Shown in pieces: positions 17,486-26,619 of a DNA stretch of 64,000 nucleotides. Each line of letters begins with the position of its first letter. The stretch's first letter is position 1. The DNA is from Salinicola halimionae. Its GTDB lineage: Bacteria > Pseudomonadota > Gammaproteobacteria > Pseudomonadales > Halomonadaceae. The DNA is taken from positions 517,453 to 581,452 of the forward strand of contig NZ_PZJQ01000005.1 in NCBI RefSeq assembly GCF_003206065.1. Direction: 5' to 3'. The notes under the pieces are model-generated. The model was not told the DNA's origin, searched no databases, and saw only the letters and a program-made list of their open reading frames with translations. The position numbers and the translations under genes were made by a program.

Positions 17486-17515
17486 AAAGCCCGGCCGCCA
17501 TGCCGGGCTTTTTGC
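17486..17515 (+). terminator. Rho-independent terminator of yghU
   Basis: A perfect 10-bp stem (aaagcccggc / gccgggcttt), loop cgccat, ends in a run of T. Confidence 0.85.
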
Positions 17516-17589
17516 GTTAGGATTTGGCCCGTGATGCGGGTGTCGATGGCTGCGCTGATGGCGCGAGTTTTTTCCAACAAGGCGTGTTC

Positions 17590-18840
17590 ATGAAAACTCT
17601 ATTCCGAGGCTATCTCGAATCCTCTCTGATCCTGCGGGTAACCATCGCGCTGGTTCTTGGCGTAGCGGTCGGTCTGATTGGTGGCGAAACGACTGCCGCC
17701 TGGTTGGCACCGTTCGGCGATCTGCTGCTTCGATTATTGCAGTTCCTGATCGTACCGATCGTGTTGTTCACGCTGATCGTAGGCATCAATCAGGCCGATC
17801 TCGGGCGTATGGGGCGTATCGGCGGCAAGGTGTTCGTCTACTATGTGGCGACCTCGGCCCTGGCGATCGTGGTGGGGTTGGCAGTGGCCTCGCTATTCTC
17901 CCCAGGGAGCGGCATGACGCTGGATCAGAGCACGAGCATCGACGTCCCGGAAAACCCGGGCTTCGTCAGCGTACTGCTGAGCATCGTGCCAGATAATATC
18001 GTCGGCGCGCTGGCGCAGCCCAACCTGCTGGGGATCATCTTCACGGCGTTCGCCTTCGGTATCGCGCTGCTGAAAATGCGGCATAGCGAAGGGCAGAAAG
18101 TGCTGGGCGAAAAGCTCTATGGCGTCATCGAAGCCCTCAACGCAGTCACCATGAAGGTAATGGCTGGTGTGCTTCAGTACGTCCCCATCGGTGTGTTCGC
18201 CATCGTCGCGGGGACCGTCGCCAGCCAGGGGCTGGATACGATCCTGTCACTGGGCAACATGGTGGTGGTGCTTTATCTCGCCCTGGCGGTGCACCTGCTC
18301 CTCTACTGCGTGCTGATGACGGCTTTCGGCGTACGTTTGAAAGCTTTTTTTCGCGAGGCCCGCACGCCAATGGCAACGGCTTTCGCGACCCAGAGCAGCA
18401 CCGGAACGCTGCCGCTGACGTTAAATGCGGCCCAACGCCTGGGTGTTTCGCAAAGCCTCTACGGTTTCAGCTTGCCGCTTGGTGCGACGATCAACATGGA
18501 CGGTGCGGCGATTCGTATCGCCATTTCCGCGGTCTTTGCGGCCAACGTGGTCGGCATGCCGCTGGATCTCATGACCATGGTTGAAATCGTGCTGATCGGT
18601 ACGCTGACTTCCATCGGTACGGCCGGCGTACCCGGCGCGGGCATCGTGATGATCGCGACGGTGTTTGCCCAGGTCGGGCTGCCGATCGAGACCGTGGCAC
18701 TATTGACCTCGATCGATGCGTTGGTGGGGATGGGGTGTACCGCACTCAACGTTACCGGCGATCTGACAGGCACGGCGATCATTGCCCGCACTGAAGGCGA
18801 TCAGATTGAATCGCGCCCAGATGAACGTCAGGCGGTGTAG
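17590..18840 (+). CDS. Dicarboxylate/amino acid:cation symporter (DAACS family)
   Basis: 416 aa from ATG 17590; the frame opens at 17524 but MKTLFRGYLESS is the natural start. The eight-helix plus two-hairpin fold is visible. Hallmarks are the serine-rich hairpin AFATQSSTGTLPLTL and the LPLGATINMDGAA motif that binds sodium or protons and substrate, followed by a second hairpin near GTAGVPGAG. Members import glutamate, aspartate, serine, threonine or C4-dicarboxylates; the substrate is not settled. The downstream flavin oxidase starts 62 bases later on the same strand, so co-transcription is possible. Confidence 0.92.
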   Translation: MKTLFRGYLESSLILRVTIALVLGVAVGLIGGETTAAWLAPFGDLLLRLLQFLIVPIVLFTLIVGINQADLGRMGRIGGKVFVYYVATSALAIVVGLAVASLFSPGSGMTLDQSTSIDVPENPGFVSVLLSIVPDNIVGALAQPNLLGIIFTAFAFGIALLKMRHSEGQKVLGEKLYGVIEALNAVTMKVMAGVLQYVPIGVFAIVAGTVASQGLDTILSLGNMVVVLYLALAVHLLLYCVLMTAFGVRLKAFFREARTPMATAFATQSSTGTLPLTLNAAQRLGVSQSLYGFSLPLGATINMDGAAIRIAISAVFAANVVGMPLDLMTMVEIVLIGTLTSIGTAGVPGAGIVMIATVFAQVGLPIETVALLTSIDALVGMGCTALNVTGDLTGTAIIARTEGDQIESRPDERQAV

Positions 18841-18902
18841 TGGGGCTGATAGCGGCGGCCCAATTTCCCTCAAAGACGAGCGAATTTTCCAGGGATGACC
18901 GA

Positions 18903-20063
18903 ATGAGTGCTTCGATACACGCGAATCATCTGATTATCGGCGGTGGCAGTATGGGGCTGGCGGCAGCGGACTATCTGGCCGGTACCGGGGAGCCATCGGT
19001 GCAGGTGCTGGATGCCCACAGTCCGCCCCATGATCAGGGGGCGCATCACGGTGAGACGCGCCTCATTCGATTGGCGTATGGGGAGGGTGGTCGCTACGTA
19101 CCGTTGGCGCTGCGGGCGCTCGAACGTTGGAACGAGCTCGAACGAGAGACAGGCGAGTCGTTGTTTCTGCCCACGGGTGTGCTCAATCTCGGGCTCGCTT
19201 CGGCACCGTTTATCCAACAGGTGCAAGCCAGCGCGAACCAGTTCGATCTGCCGCTGGAGGTGCTCGAAGGACCGACCGTCTCTCAGCGTTGGCCCGGTTG
19301 GCAGCTTGATGAGCGGATCAAGGGAGCGTTCGAGGCTCGGGCTGGTGTCTTGCGAGTCGAACGGATTCTCGAGTGCTGGCGGCAGCGGGTGGACCGAAGC
19401 GAGAATGTGACCCTCACCACCGGCGCTCAGGTGGTCCGACTCGAGACACTTCAAGCGGGCGGCTACGCAGCGTTTTGTGCCGACGGCCAGCGATTCACCG
19501 CCGACCGATTGCTGATTTGCGCAGGGCAGCACGTGTCGCCGTTATTGGCTGAGCTCGGGATCGAGTTGCCGCTGACCCGCGTACGCAAGACGTTTGCCTG
19601 GTTCGAGGCCGACCAGCGCTATGCACCCAAGCACTTCCCCGGTTTCAGCTTCACTGACAATGACCTGGGGATCTACTACGGTTTTCCGGATATCGATGGA
19701 GCCGGTTTCAAGATCGGCCGCCACGACAGCGGCCAGATCCTGGCACCGGGAGAGCCGATGGCGGCATTCGGTGCCTATCCCGAGGACTTCGCCGAGCTGC
19801 AGCAGGTGATCGACCGCCATCTGCCGGGTGTCGGGGCGTTTCGCCATGGAGCCGTCTGCCAGTATATCCGTAGCCCGGACGAGCACTTCCTGATCGACGA
19901 ACCCTTGCCTGGCTTGATCGTTGCCGGCGGTTTTTCCGGCCACGGCTTCAAATTCGCCAGTGCCTTGGGGGAATCGCTGGGGCAGTGGCTGGCGAGTGGT
20001 CGTGCCGCCACCGAGTTGACCGGGTTCGGTCTGGGGCGTTTTCGAGGCAACGTTTCTCCCTGA
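18903..20063 (+). CDS. solA: N-methyl-L-tryptophan oxidase / sarcosine oxidase family flavoenzyme
   Basis: 386 aa from ATG 18903. The FAD-binding motif IIGGGSMGLAAADYLA is at 11-26. HHGETRLIRLAYGEG (48-62) and the covalent-flavin region AVCQYIRSPDEHFLID, with Cys319, match MTOX. The C-terminal GGFSGHGFKFASALGE completes the signature. The enzyme demethylates N-methyl amino acids, making formaldehyde and hydrogen peroxide. The SolA name is the best match; monomeric sarcosine oxidase is the alternative. A peroxide-making enzyme fits with the catalase 2 kb downstream. Confidence 0.85.
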   Translation: MSASIHANHLIIGGGSMGLAAADYLAGTGEPSVQVLDAHSPPHDQGAHHGETRLIRLAYGEGGRYVPLALRALERWNELERETGESLFLPTGVLNLGLASAPFIQQVQASANQFDLPLEVLEGPTVSQRWPGWQLDERIKGAFEARAGVLRVERILECWRQRVDRSENVTLTTGAQVVRLETLQAGGYAAFCADGQRFTADRLLICAGQHVSPLLAELGIELPLTRVRKTFAWFEADQRYAPKHFPGFSFTDNDLGIYYGFPDIDGAGFKIGRHDSGQILAPGEPMAAFGAYPEDFAELQQVIDRHLPGVGAFRHGAVCQYIRSPDEHFLIDEPLPGLIVAGGFSGHGFKFASALGESLGQWLASGRAATELTGFGLGRFRGNVSP

Positions 20064-20129
20064 GAAATGGACTCCCGCCAACGTGGAGGTCGCGTACACT
20101 GGGCGGCTTCACAAGCAAGCGGTAGCGAT

Positions 20130-21095
20130 ATGTCCTTCATCCCTTTTCCCGCGCTGGCCTGTCCGCTGGACGGCGACCCGATGCATCGCGAGGGCCAGAC
20201 TTGGCGCTGCGCTGCCGGTCATAGCTACGACATCGCCAAACAGGGATATACCCACCTGCTACCGGTGCAGCATAAGCGTTCCCGCGATCCGGGGGACAGC
20301 AAGGCGATGGTGGCGGCGCGCCAGCGTTTCCTCAACGCCGGTCACTATCAGCCCGTTGCCGAAGCGGTCGCGCGTGCCGTGCTGGCACGAAGACCTGACA
20401 CCGGCACGCTTCACTGCCTGGACGCCGGCTGCGGGGAAGGTTACTACCTGCGCCAGCTGGCGGAAGCAGGGGCCGAGGCAGCGTCGCTCTCCCTGCTGGG
20501 ATTGGATATTTCCAAGTGGGCGGTGCTGTCGGCTGCGAAGCAGGATAAAGGCGCCGCTAAACAAGAGCGGGCGGTACTTTCGGCTGCGAATGAGGACAAG
20601 GGCGCCGCCAAAGGGGAGACCGCCGCTGGTCATCAGCATGAAGCGGTGGAGTCAGCCGAGCGTGCCTCCTGGGTCGTGGCCAGCAATGCCAATCTGCCGG
20701 TGCTAGACGGCTCTGTCGACTGCGTACTGTGCCTGTTCGGGTTTCCGGTTTATTCGGAGTTCGCTCGTGTGTTGAAGCCGAAAGGCCTGTTGATACAGGC
20801 CGATGTCGGGCCGGACCATCTTCGCGAGCTACGCGAAGTTATCTATCCCAGCCTCAAACCGGAACGCGAGCGTTCGGAAGTGGCACCCGACGGGTTAGTC
20901 CGAACGGGCGTCGAGACGATCCGTTACTCGATGACATTGGATAGCGTCGAGGCCATCGCCGACTTGCTGGCAATGACCCCGCATCTCTATCGCGCCAGTG
21001 CCGAAGGCCGAGCGCGAGCAGACGCGTTGGAGTCGCTGACCGTCACGGTGGAAGTCAGGCTTACGCGATTCGAGCGGCTGCCAACGTTTACCTGA
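20130..21095 (+). CDS. rlmA: 23S rRNA (guanine-N1)-methyltransferase RlmA, with an internal insertion
   Basis: 321 aa from ATG 20130. The N-terminal zinc-binding module reads ACPLDGDPM...RCAAGHSYDIAKQGY. The SAM domain follows with LDAGCGEGYY and LLGLDISKWAV, then VLKPKGLLIQADVGPDHLRELR. RlmA methylates G745 of 23S rRNA. E. coli RlmA is 269 aa. The extra length is mostly a Lys/Ala/Glu-rich insert of about 45 residues after the SAM-binding acidic strand, made of a 17-residue direct repeat. Confidence 0.9.
   Translation: MSFIPFPALACPLDGDPMHREGQTWRCAAGHSYDIAKQGYTHLLPVQHKRSRDPGDSKAMVAARQRFLNAGHYQPVAEAVARAVLARRPDTGTLHCLDAGCGEGYYLRQLAEAGAEAASLSLLGLDISKWAVLSAAKQDKGAAKQERAVLSAANEDKGAAKGETAAGHQHEAVESAERASWVVASNANLPVLDGSVDCVLCLFGFPVYSEFARVLKPKGLLIQADVGPDHLRELREVIYPSLKPERERSEVAPDGLVRTGVETIRYSMTLDSVEAIADLLAMTPHLYRASAEGRARADALESLTVTVEVRLTRFERLPTFT
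20520..20621 (+). repeat. Two tandem 51-bp units inside rlmA
   Basis: Unit 1 (20520-20570) and unit 2 (20571-20621) encode AVLSAAKQDKGAAKQER and AVLSAANEDKGAAKGET, 13 of 17 residues identical. The first residues belong to the normal fold, so the second copy looks like a duplication that was kept in frame. Confidence 0.88.
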
Positions 21096-21204
21096 CGCTG
21101 GTCCGAGCAGGTACACCTTGACCTCGTCGTCGCAATTCAGAGACCGTGAATTCGGCTACAGTGGTTGGGTGGTAACCTGACTCAAACAACCGAGGGAAAG
21201 ACTC

Positions 21205-21390
21205 ATGCCAGAAGTTCTGGTGCATATGGTGGAAGGGCGTACTCCCGAACAGAAGAAGATGCTGCTGCAAAAGACCACCCAGGCGGTCGTCGAATCACTG
21301 GGCGTGCGGCCAGAGCAAGTAACGGTGCAGATCGTCGAAGCCAAGGCGGATTCCAAGGCCAAGGGAGGCATTCTCTTCAGCGAGCGCTAG
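21205..21390 (+). CDS. 4-oxalocrotonate tautomerase family protein
   Basis: 61 aa, the exact size of 4-OT subunits, starting MPEVLVHMVEGRTPEQKKML with the catalytic Pro after Met. VRPEQVTVQIVE forms the second strand. A purine-rich ribosome site (GAGGGAAAG) precedes the ATG. It is the second such protein in the window but is not closely similar to the one at 6214. Substrate unknown. Confidence 0.88.
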   Translation: MPEVLVHMVEGRTPEQKKMLLQKTTQAVVESLGVRPEQVTVQIVEAKADSKAKGGILFSER

Positions 21391-22073
21391 CAAACTTCCA
21401 TAGCAGCCTGCTGCCCGCCATATCTTGAATGAGATGCTGACGCGGGCAGCCAGGTGTAGGCAGCGAGTCGTCGCGGGTGGCCGTCAAAAGAACGATTTAG
21501 CGCTTGCCGCATCTCGCCGGCGGTTCGCGACGATAATTGCCTTGCCGATCCCAGCATCCAGCCGGAATCTTCCGGCGGCAGAACAATGACCTTTCAGTGA
21601 GACCCCAGGCTCCTCTTGATCCAGATGCGCGCGAGACCTCCTCTCGCCGTGGCTGGACGACCTCGAGTGCCATGAAATTTCCCGATAGCTGATATTGCGC
21701 GTAACTATTGGGTCTTGGTTTCCAACAAGCTATTGCCTATAACGCAGCCCTTGCGACATCAGTCTTTGCCACTTTTCCGGTTCCGACGGGCAGCCGCTGT
21801 AAGCCGATCAACGTTATCGTGTTGCCCTAAAGTCGTCTCTCCCCGGTTGGACAGCACTCAGGGTTTCTATCTATAAGTGGTGTTGCTCTTGCATCAGACA
21901 ATCGGAATTCTGGCGGTCAGCCGATGTTGGGCGAGAAAATTTGGCGATCCTGTCGCGGAACTGACAATGAACCTGCGGCGTTCATCGTGACAATCACGCC
22001 GAGAGGGTCGCCGCGTGGTTAGGCGTGTCGGGGCGATCAACGCCTCGCATCGTAGAATTAGGGAGAGATCATC
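21391..22073. other. Long intergenic region before the catalase gene
   Basis: These 683 bases hold no gene I can support. A 9-bp stem (gctgcccgc 21410-21418, gcgggcagc 21442-21450) follows the tautomerase stop and may end its transcript. The stretch 21680-21760 is AT-rich and could hold the catalase promoter. I looked for a four-part OxyR pattern (ATAG...CTAT) and found only scattered half-sites. Confidence 0.45.
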
Positions 22074-23537
22074 GTGACTAGCGACAATAACCGACCGACG
22101 ACGACAGAAGCTGGCATTCCGGTATCGAGTCAGGAAAATTCCCTGTCCGTAGGCCCGGATGGCCCGATCGTGCTGCATGACCACTACCTGATGGAGCAGA
22201 TGGCGGCTTTTAACCGCGAGATGATTCCGGATCGCCAGCCGCATGCCAAGGGCAGCGGCGCTTTCGGTCATTTTGAAGTGACTCAGGACGTTAGCCAATT
22301 CACCAAGGCCAACTTCCTGCAGCCTGGCAAGAAAACCGAGATGGTTGCGCGTTTCTCGACCGTTGCCGGCGAAGGCGGCAGCCCGGATACCTGGCGTGAC
22401 CCGCGCGGCTTCGCGCTCAAGTTCTACACCGAGGAAGGCAACTTCGACATGGTGGGTAACAATACCCCCGTGTTCTTCATGCGTGATCCGATGAAGTTCC
22501 AGCATTTCATCCACTCCCAGAAGCGCCGTGCGGATAACGGCCTGCGCGATCACGACATGCAGTGGGATTTCTGGACCATGGCGCCGGAATCGGCTCACCA
22601 GGTGACCTGGCTGATGGGCGACCGTGGCGTGCCTGCGAGCTGGCGACACATGAATGGATACTCCAGCCACACCTACATGTGGGTCAATGCGCAGAGTGAG
22701 CGTTTTTGGGTCAAGTATCACTTCAAAACCGACCAAGGCATCAAGTGCCTGACTCAGGAGCAGGCGGATCAGATGGCGGGCAGCGATGCCGACTATCACC
22801 GTCGCGACCTGTTTAATGCGATCAAGCGCGGCGACTACCCGACCTGGACGCTACAGGTCCAGATCATGCCGTTCGAGGATGCCAAGACCTACCGCATCAA
22901 TCCGTTCGACCTGACCAAGGTCTGGCCGCACGACGACTATCCGCTAATGGAAGTCGGCAAGATGACGCTGGATCGTAATCCGGAGGACTTCCATACCCAG
23001 ATCGAGCAGGCCGCCTTCGAACCCAACAACATGGTTCCCGGCACCGGGCTGTCACCGGACAAGATGTTGCTGGCGCGTTCCATCTCCTATTCTGATGCAC
23101 ACCGCGCGCGACTCGGGGTGAACTACAAGCACATCCCGGTAAATACGCCCAAAGTGCCGGTGCACAGCTACAGCAAGGGTGGCGCGATGCGTATGCATAA
23201 CGCCAGCGATCCGGTTTACGCGCCGAACAGCAAGGGTGGCTCCAAGGCCGATCCCGAGCGTTACCCGGAAGATGCGGTGTGGTCGGCAGATGGCGAATTC
23301 GTTCGCAGCGCCTACACGCTGCGCCCGGCGGACGATGACTTCAGCCAAGCCAATGACCTCGTCAACAAGGTCATGGATGATGCGGCACGTGATCGCCTGG
23401 TCAATAACGTGGTCGGTCACGTTTCCGGCGGCGTCGAGGAGCCGGTACTTTCCCGCGTGTTCGAGTACTGGCACAACATCGATGCGACCATCGGTCGACG
23501 TATCGAGGAAGGTGTGAAGGCTAACCGAGGTCAGTGA
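22074..23537 (+). CDS. Monofunctional heme catalase (small-subunit, clade 3-like)
   Basis: 487 aa starting at GTG after GGGAGAG. It decomposes hydrogen peroxide. The catalytic His57 ([11 protein letters not shown]), Asn near 129-130 ([11 protein letters not shown]) and the proximal heme Tyr339 ([14 protein letters not shown]) are all in place. Length fits the small-subunit catalases rather than the 700+ aa type. It ends at a strong terminator and is a single-gene unit with a long leader region. Confidence 0.95.
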   Translation: MTSDNNRPTTTEAGIPVSSQENSLSVGPDGPIVLHDHYLMEQMAAFNREMIPDRQPHAKGSGAFGHFEVTQDVSQFTKANFLQPGKKTEMVARFSTVAGEGGSPDTWRDPRGFALKFYTEEGNFDMVGNNTPVFFMRDPMKFQHFIHSQKRRADNGLRDHDMQWDFWTMAPESAHQVTWLMGDRGVPASWRHMNGYSSHTYMWVNAQSERFWVKYHFKTDQGIKCLTQEQADQMAGSDADYHRRDLFNAIKRGDYPTWTLQVQIMPFEDAKTYRINPFDLTKVWPHDDYPLMEVGKMTLDRNPEDFHTQIEQAAFEPNNMVPGTGLSPDKMLLARSISYSDAHRARLGVNYKHIPVNTPKVPVHSYSKGGAMRMHNASDPVYAPNSKGGSKADPERYPEDAVWSADGEFVRSAYTLRPADDDFSQANDLVNKVMDDAARDRLVNNVVGHVSGGVEEPVLSRVFEYWHNIDATIGRRIEEGVKANRGQ

Positions 23538-23563
23538 CGCCGGGTTAGTCAGTCCGACAAGAG

Positions 23564-23597
23564 AACGGCCGCCTCTGGACAGGGGCGGCCGTTGTCG
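23564..23597 (+). terminator. Rho-independent terminator of the catalase gene
   Basis: A 10-bp perfect stem, aacggccgcc with ggcggccgtt, around a 10-base loop, followed by a short T-rich stretch. It also faces the convergent hydrolase gene. Confidence 0.75.
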
Positions 23598-23609
23598 TTG
23601 ATGCAACAG

Positions 23610-24620
23610 CTATTCGTCGTCTAAATCTCTTGCCGCCGCGCTTCGCAGTGATGTCTCGCTCAGGAAGTCGATGATGGCATTAAAGGCCTGGTGACGCTCC
23701 GGCTCCATCAGAATCATATGGGTTCCGCCGCCGATCTCGAGCCAACGCCGGTAAGCGGCATTGTCCAAACGTGAAAACAGGTCCCGCATCATGTCGATAC
23801 GGACGTCCTGATCCCACTCGGCGTGCACCAGAAGCACCGGCACGGTGATGAGACTCGGCTCGTAAAGAGGTCGATCGGCCAGCCAGTGCTCGCGAGTATC
23901 CTGAATCGCTCCCCCTGGGGCGCGAATACTGCGTGGTTCGGGAGCGTCTGGATCGGTAGCGTCCGTTACCGTGGCCCACTGCTCGAACCAGCCGGGCGGC
24001 AACACGCTTTCTTGTTTGGCGAGTGGTACACCAGCCAGCCAGGCAGCTCGGAATGCATCGAGATGCGCCAGGCGCCAAGCCGTCAATGGTTGTCCTGAAT
24101 CTATGCGGAGCGGACGACTCGACAACCACTGAGGCGCAACCAGCGCCAGTTTTTCGAGCTTCTCACCGTACTGCGTGGCATAGATGCCCGCTACGGAGCC
24201 GCCCCAGGACATGGCCACGAGGCTGAGCCGCTCGATGGCATTCTTTTCAAGAACGTGTTCGATGGCAGAACCCAGATCGTGCGCGGCGATTCGGGCCGTC
24301 GTCAACGGCGGGTTGGTATCTGGAGCGGCTTCCATCGCCTGGGGTCGAGTCGATCCGCCGTAGCCTCGGGCATCCACGGCCCACACGTCGAATCCGGCTG
24401 TGGCCAACACATCCATGAATGAGACGCCATTGATCGACACATCGAACAAGCTCTCGCTGGGAAAGGTCGCGCCGTGCATCAGTATTACCGTGTTGGACGA
24501 GCTTTTGCGGACCATGTCGTTACGGCATCGATGTCGCAGTTGCAGGCGGATCCCGTCAGTGTCGCTATCGATGAGATAGTGTTCGCGGAGCAGCGACTGG
24601 GGAGATGTGTTGTCACTCAT
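23610..24620 (-). CDS. Alpha/beta hydrolase
   Basis: 336 aa. The oxyanion region VILMHGATFPSE is at 45-56, the nucleophile elbow AMSWGGS gives Ser138, and a late His lies in GGTHMILME. An acidic residue in VHAEWDQDVR completes a likely triad. Substrate is not clear; ester or lactone hydrolysis is plausible. The start overlaps the stop of the MBL-fold gene (ATGA), so both are made together. Confidence 0.88.
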   Translation of the reverse strand: MSDNTSPQSLLREHYLIDSDTDGIRLQLRHRCRNDMVRKSSSNTVILMHGATFPSESLFDVSINGVSFMDVLATAGFDVWAVDARGYGGSTRPQAMEAAPDTNPPLTTARIAAHDLGSAIEHVLEKNAIERLSLVAMSWGGSVAGIYATQYGEKLEKLALVAPQWLSSRPLRIDSGQPLTAWRLAHLDAFRAAWLAGVPLAKQESVLPPGWFEQWATVTDATDPDAPEPRSIRAPGGAIQDTREHWLADRPLYEPSLITVPVLLVHAEWDQDVRIDMMRDLFSRLDNAAYRRWLEIGGGTHMILMEPERHQAFNAIIDFLSETSLRSAAARDLDDE

Positions 24621-25561
24621 GATTCGACTCCTTGAGCGAAGGTCCAGTCGAAGCCGTGGTCGCCCATGCTGATTTTACCGACAGAGGTATCGCCGAAGTG
24701 GGTGGTGAAAACGAGCGCTTGGTGATCGGCAGCGTGGCGGATGATCTTATGACGAGAGTCGCGCGCCGCCTGAGGGAACTCGCAGTACACCGAGTTGATC
24801 TCGGGATGACGGAATTGCAGTGGATGATGCATGACGTCGCCCCAGAACAGCGCGGTCTCGCCGTTTGACGTGTAGGAAATGGCAGCATGATCGATGCTGT
24901 GGCCCGGGGCTGAAAGAAATCGAAATCCTTCGATACCGGTGTCATCGATATCGATTCGCTGGTCTTGTCCGGCGTCCACGATGGGCGAAACGCTATCGGC
25001 GAAAACCCCGGGAAGCGGCTCGTGATCGGGTTTGCCCAGCCCGGCTTGACGGCGGATAGGTGCTATCTCCTCACGTGCCGAAGAGAGTGCCCGGTTGTAG
25101 GCATATTCCCGTTCGGAAAACACATAGCGAGCGTTGGGGAATGTCGGAACCCATTGGCCGTTTTTCAGGCGGGTATTCCAACCGACATGATCGGCATGAA
25201 GATGCGTGTGTAGCACCAGATCCACGTTTTCCGGTGCGAAGCCAATAGCCTGGAGTCGTTCCAGAAAAGGTTCGTCGAGTTGATGAAACAGCGGGGCGGT
25301 GGGGCGCTCCTTGTCGTTACCGGTAGCGGTATCAATCAGCACGGTATGCTCGGGCGTCTCCACCAGCCAGGCATGAATGCTCTGGCGTAGCAGGCGACGT
25401 TCGGGGTCGTAACTCCCGTCGCCCCAGTGCCCGGCGTCGGCTTCCAATGCCTGGGCATCGCCGTTGGGGAATAACTGCTGGCTCGTCGCTGTATCGATCG
25501 CGATTTCCGGGATTTTGGTGATTCGGGCATCACCAACCCAGAAGGAGGTGTAGGCGGTCAT
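24617..25561 (-). CDS. Metallo-beta-lactamase-fold hydrolase
   Basis: 314 aa from ATG 25561, chosen for the CGGAG site and the MTAYTSFWVGDARITKIPE start; the longer frame would run into the divergent promoter. The metal motif HTHLHADHVGW is near 117-127, with further ligands in APGHSIDHAAI and the C-terminal TTHFGD. This arrangement is shared with AHL lactonases and other secondary-metabolite lactonases. It is paired with the alpha/beta hydrolase, so a two-step ester/lactone breakdown is possible. That is inference. Confidence 0.87.
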   Translation of the reverse strand: MTAYTSFWVGDARITKIPEIAIDTATSQQLFPNGDAQALEADAGHWGDGSYDPERRLLRQSIHAWLVETPEHTVLIDTATGNDKERPTAPLFHQLDEPFLERLQAIGFAPENVDLVLHTHLHADHVGWNTRLKNGQWVPTFPNARYVFSEREYAYNRALSSAREEIAPIRRQAGLGKPDHEPLPGVFADSVSPIVDAGQDQRIDIDDTGIEGFRFLSAPGHSIDHAAISYTSNGETALFWGDVMHHPLQFRHPEINSVYCEFPQAARDSRHKIIRHAADHQALVFTTHFGDTSVGKISMGDHGFDWTFAQGVES

Positions 25562-25625
25562 GAAATACTCCGGTTGACTGAGGATGATCGCTAGCGTATT
25601 GCTAACCCATCTATTAGCCAAATCG

Positions 25626-26567
25626 ATGCAAATAATGCAGCCAATTGATCACTTCGATCTTCGTAATTTCGACCTGAACCTGCTGATCGCCTTCGACGCG
25701 ATGATGCGGGAGCGAAGCGTGACCCGGGCGGCCGAGCGTTTGAGAATTCGCCAACCGGCGATGAGCCACAATCTCTCGCTGCTGCGGACACTGTTTCAGG
25801 ATGATCTTTTCGTACGGGTAGGGATCATCATGCAGCCCACGGTCCGGGCCCAGATGTTGGCAGAGCCGGTGGAACAGGCTCTGGGGATGATGCAGTCGTT
25901 GATTCATGCCTCCTCGGAATTCGATCCGGCGACCGATCAGCGCATTTTCCGCATGGGATTTTCGAGTGAAGTCGAGCTCTTGCTGATGCCGGAGCTGGCC
26001 TCGCGTTTGCGACAAAGAGCACCTGGCGTCAGGCTGCATGGACGGCCGGCACAACGACGTGACGTCTATCGATTACTGGATGACCGAATTCTGGACCTGG
26101 CGATCGGATGTTTCGACAATCAGGCGCAACGCTATCGACAGCATCGTCTGTTCGAGCAGTCGCTGAGCTGCGTGTTCCACCCTGAGCTGATGACGCTTGG
26201 GGAGTCGATATCGCTGACCGAGTACCTGCGGTCACCCCACGCTTTGGTCAGTTTGAGCGAGAGTCTGCATGGTTGTCTCGAGTCGGCACTCGACACGGTC
26301 GGCGGCACGCTCAATGTGGTCGCGACATCGTCGGAGTTTCTTGGCGTGCTGGGTATGGTCGCGAGCGCGCCGCTCATTGCCACGTTGCCGACCCGAATGG
26401 CAAAACGCTATGGCACGGCGTTCGGCTTGTCCGTGATTCCGGTTCCGATGACCTTGACGGTACCTGATGTCTCGCTGGTATGGACGGCCCAGGAGGATAA
26501 CAATCCTGCCTCTCGCTGGTTGCGAGGGGAAATTCACGACATTCTGGGCCAGATGGAGATCCCCTAG
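25626..26567 (+). CDS. LysR-family regulator (NodD/LinR-like group)
   Basis: 313 aa. FDLRNFDLNLLIAFDAMMRERSVTRAAERL..RQPAMSHNLSLLR is the typical N-terminus of the NodD/NahR/LinR branch. Start is ATG 25626 or 25635; no strong ribosome site favours either. It is divergent from the MBL-fold and alpha/beta hydrolase operon with about 65 bases between starts, so it most likely controls that operon in response to an aromatic or lactone-like compound. Confidence 0.88.
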   Translation: MQIMQPIDHFDLRNFDLNLLIAFDAMMRERSVTRAAERLRIRQPAMSHNLSLLRTLFQDDLFVRVGIIMQPTVRAQMLAEPVEQALGMMQSLIHASSEFDPATDQRIFRMGFSSEVELLLMPELASRLRQRAPGVRLHGRPAQRRDVYRLLDDRILDLAIGCFDNQAQRYRQHRLFEQSLSCVFHPELMTLGESISLTEYLRSPHALVSLSESLHGCLESALDTVGGTLNVVATSSEFLGVLGMVASAPLIATLPTRMAKRYGTAFGLSVIPVPMTLTVPDVSLVWTAQEDNNPASRWLRGEIHDILGQMEIP

Positions 26568-26580
26568 GCTCTGATCCACC

Positions 26581-26619
26581 TCGTCGATCCCTCGTCGATC
26601 CCTCGTCGATCCCTCGTCA
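26581..26619. repeat. 11-bp tandem repeat at a convergent gene junction
   Basis: tcgtcgatccc is repeated three times (26581-26613), then a partial copy runs into the stop of the nucleoid protein gene. No hairpin is evident. Confidence 0.85.

Noticed and set aside
21680..21780. Possible OxyR site before catalase
   Set aside because: ATAG and CTAT half-sites occur but not at the 7-base spacing the OxyR pattern needs.
21894..22799. A 301-residue minus-strand frame before and within the catalase gene
   Set aside because: Most of it is antisense to catalase coding sequence with intact catalytic residues; the remainder has no motif.
26581..26619. The 11-bp repeat as a CRISPR-like or phage attachment site
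   Set aside because: The units are directly adjacent with no spacers, and nothing nearby looks mobile; it is a simple tandem repeat.
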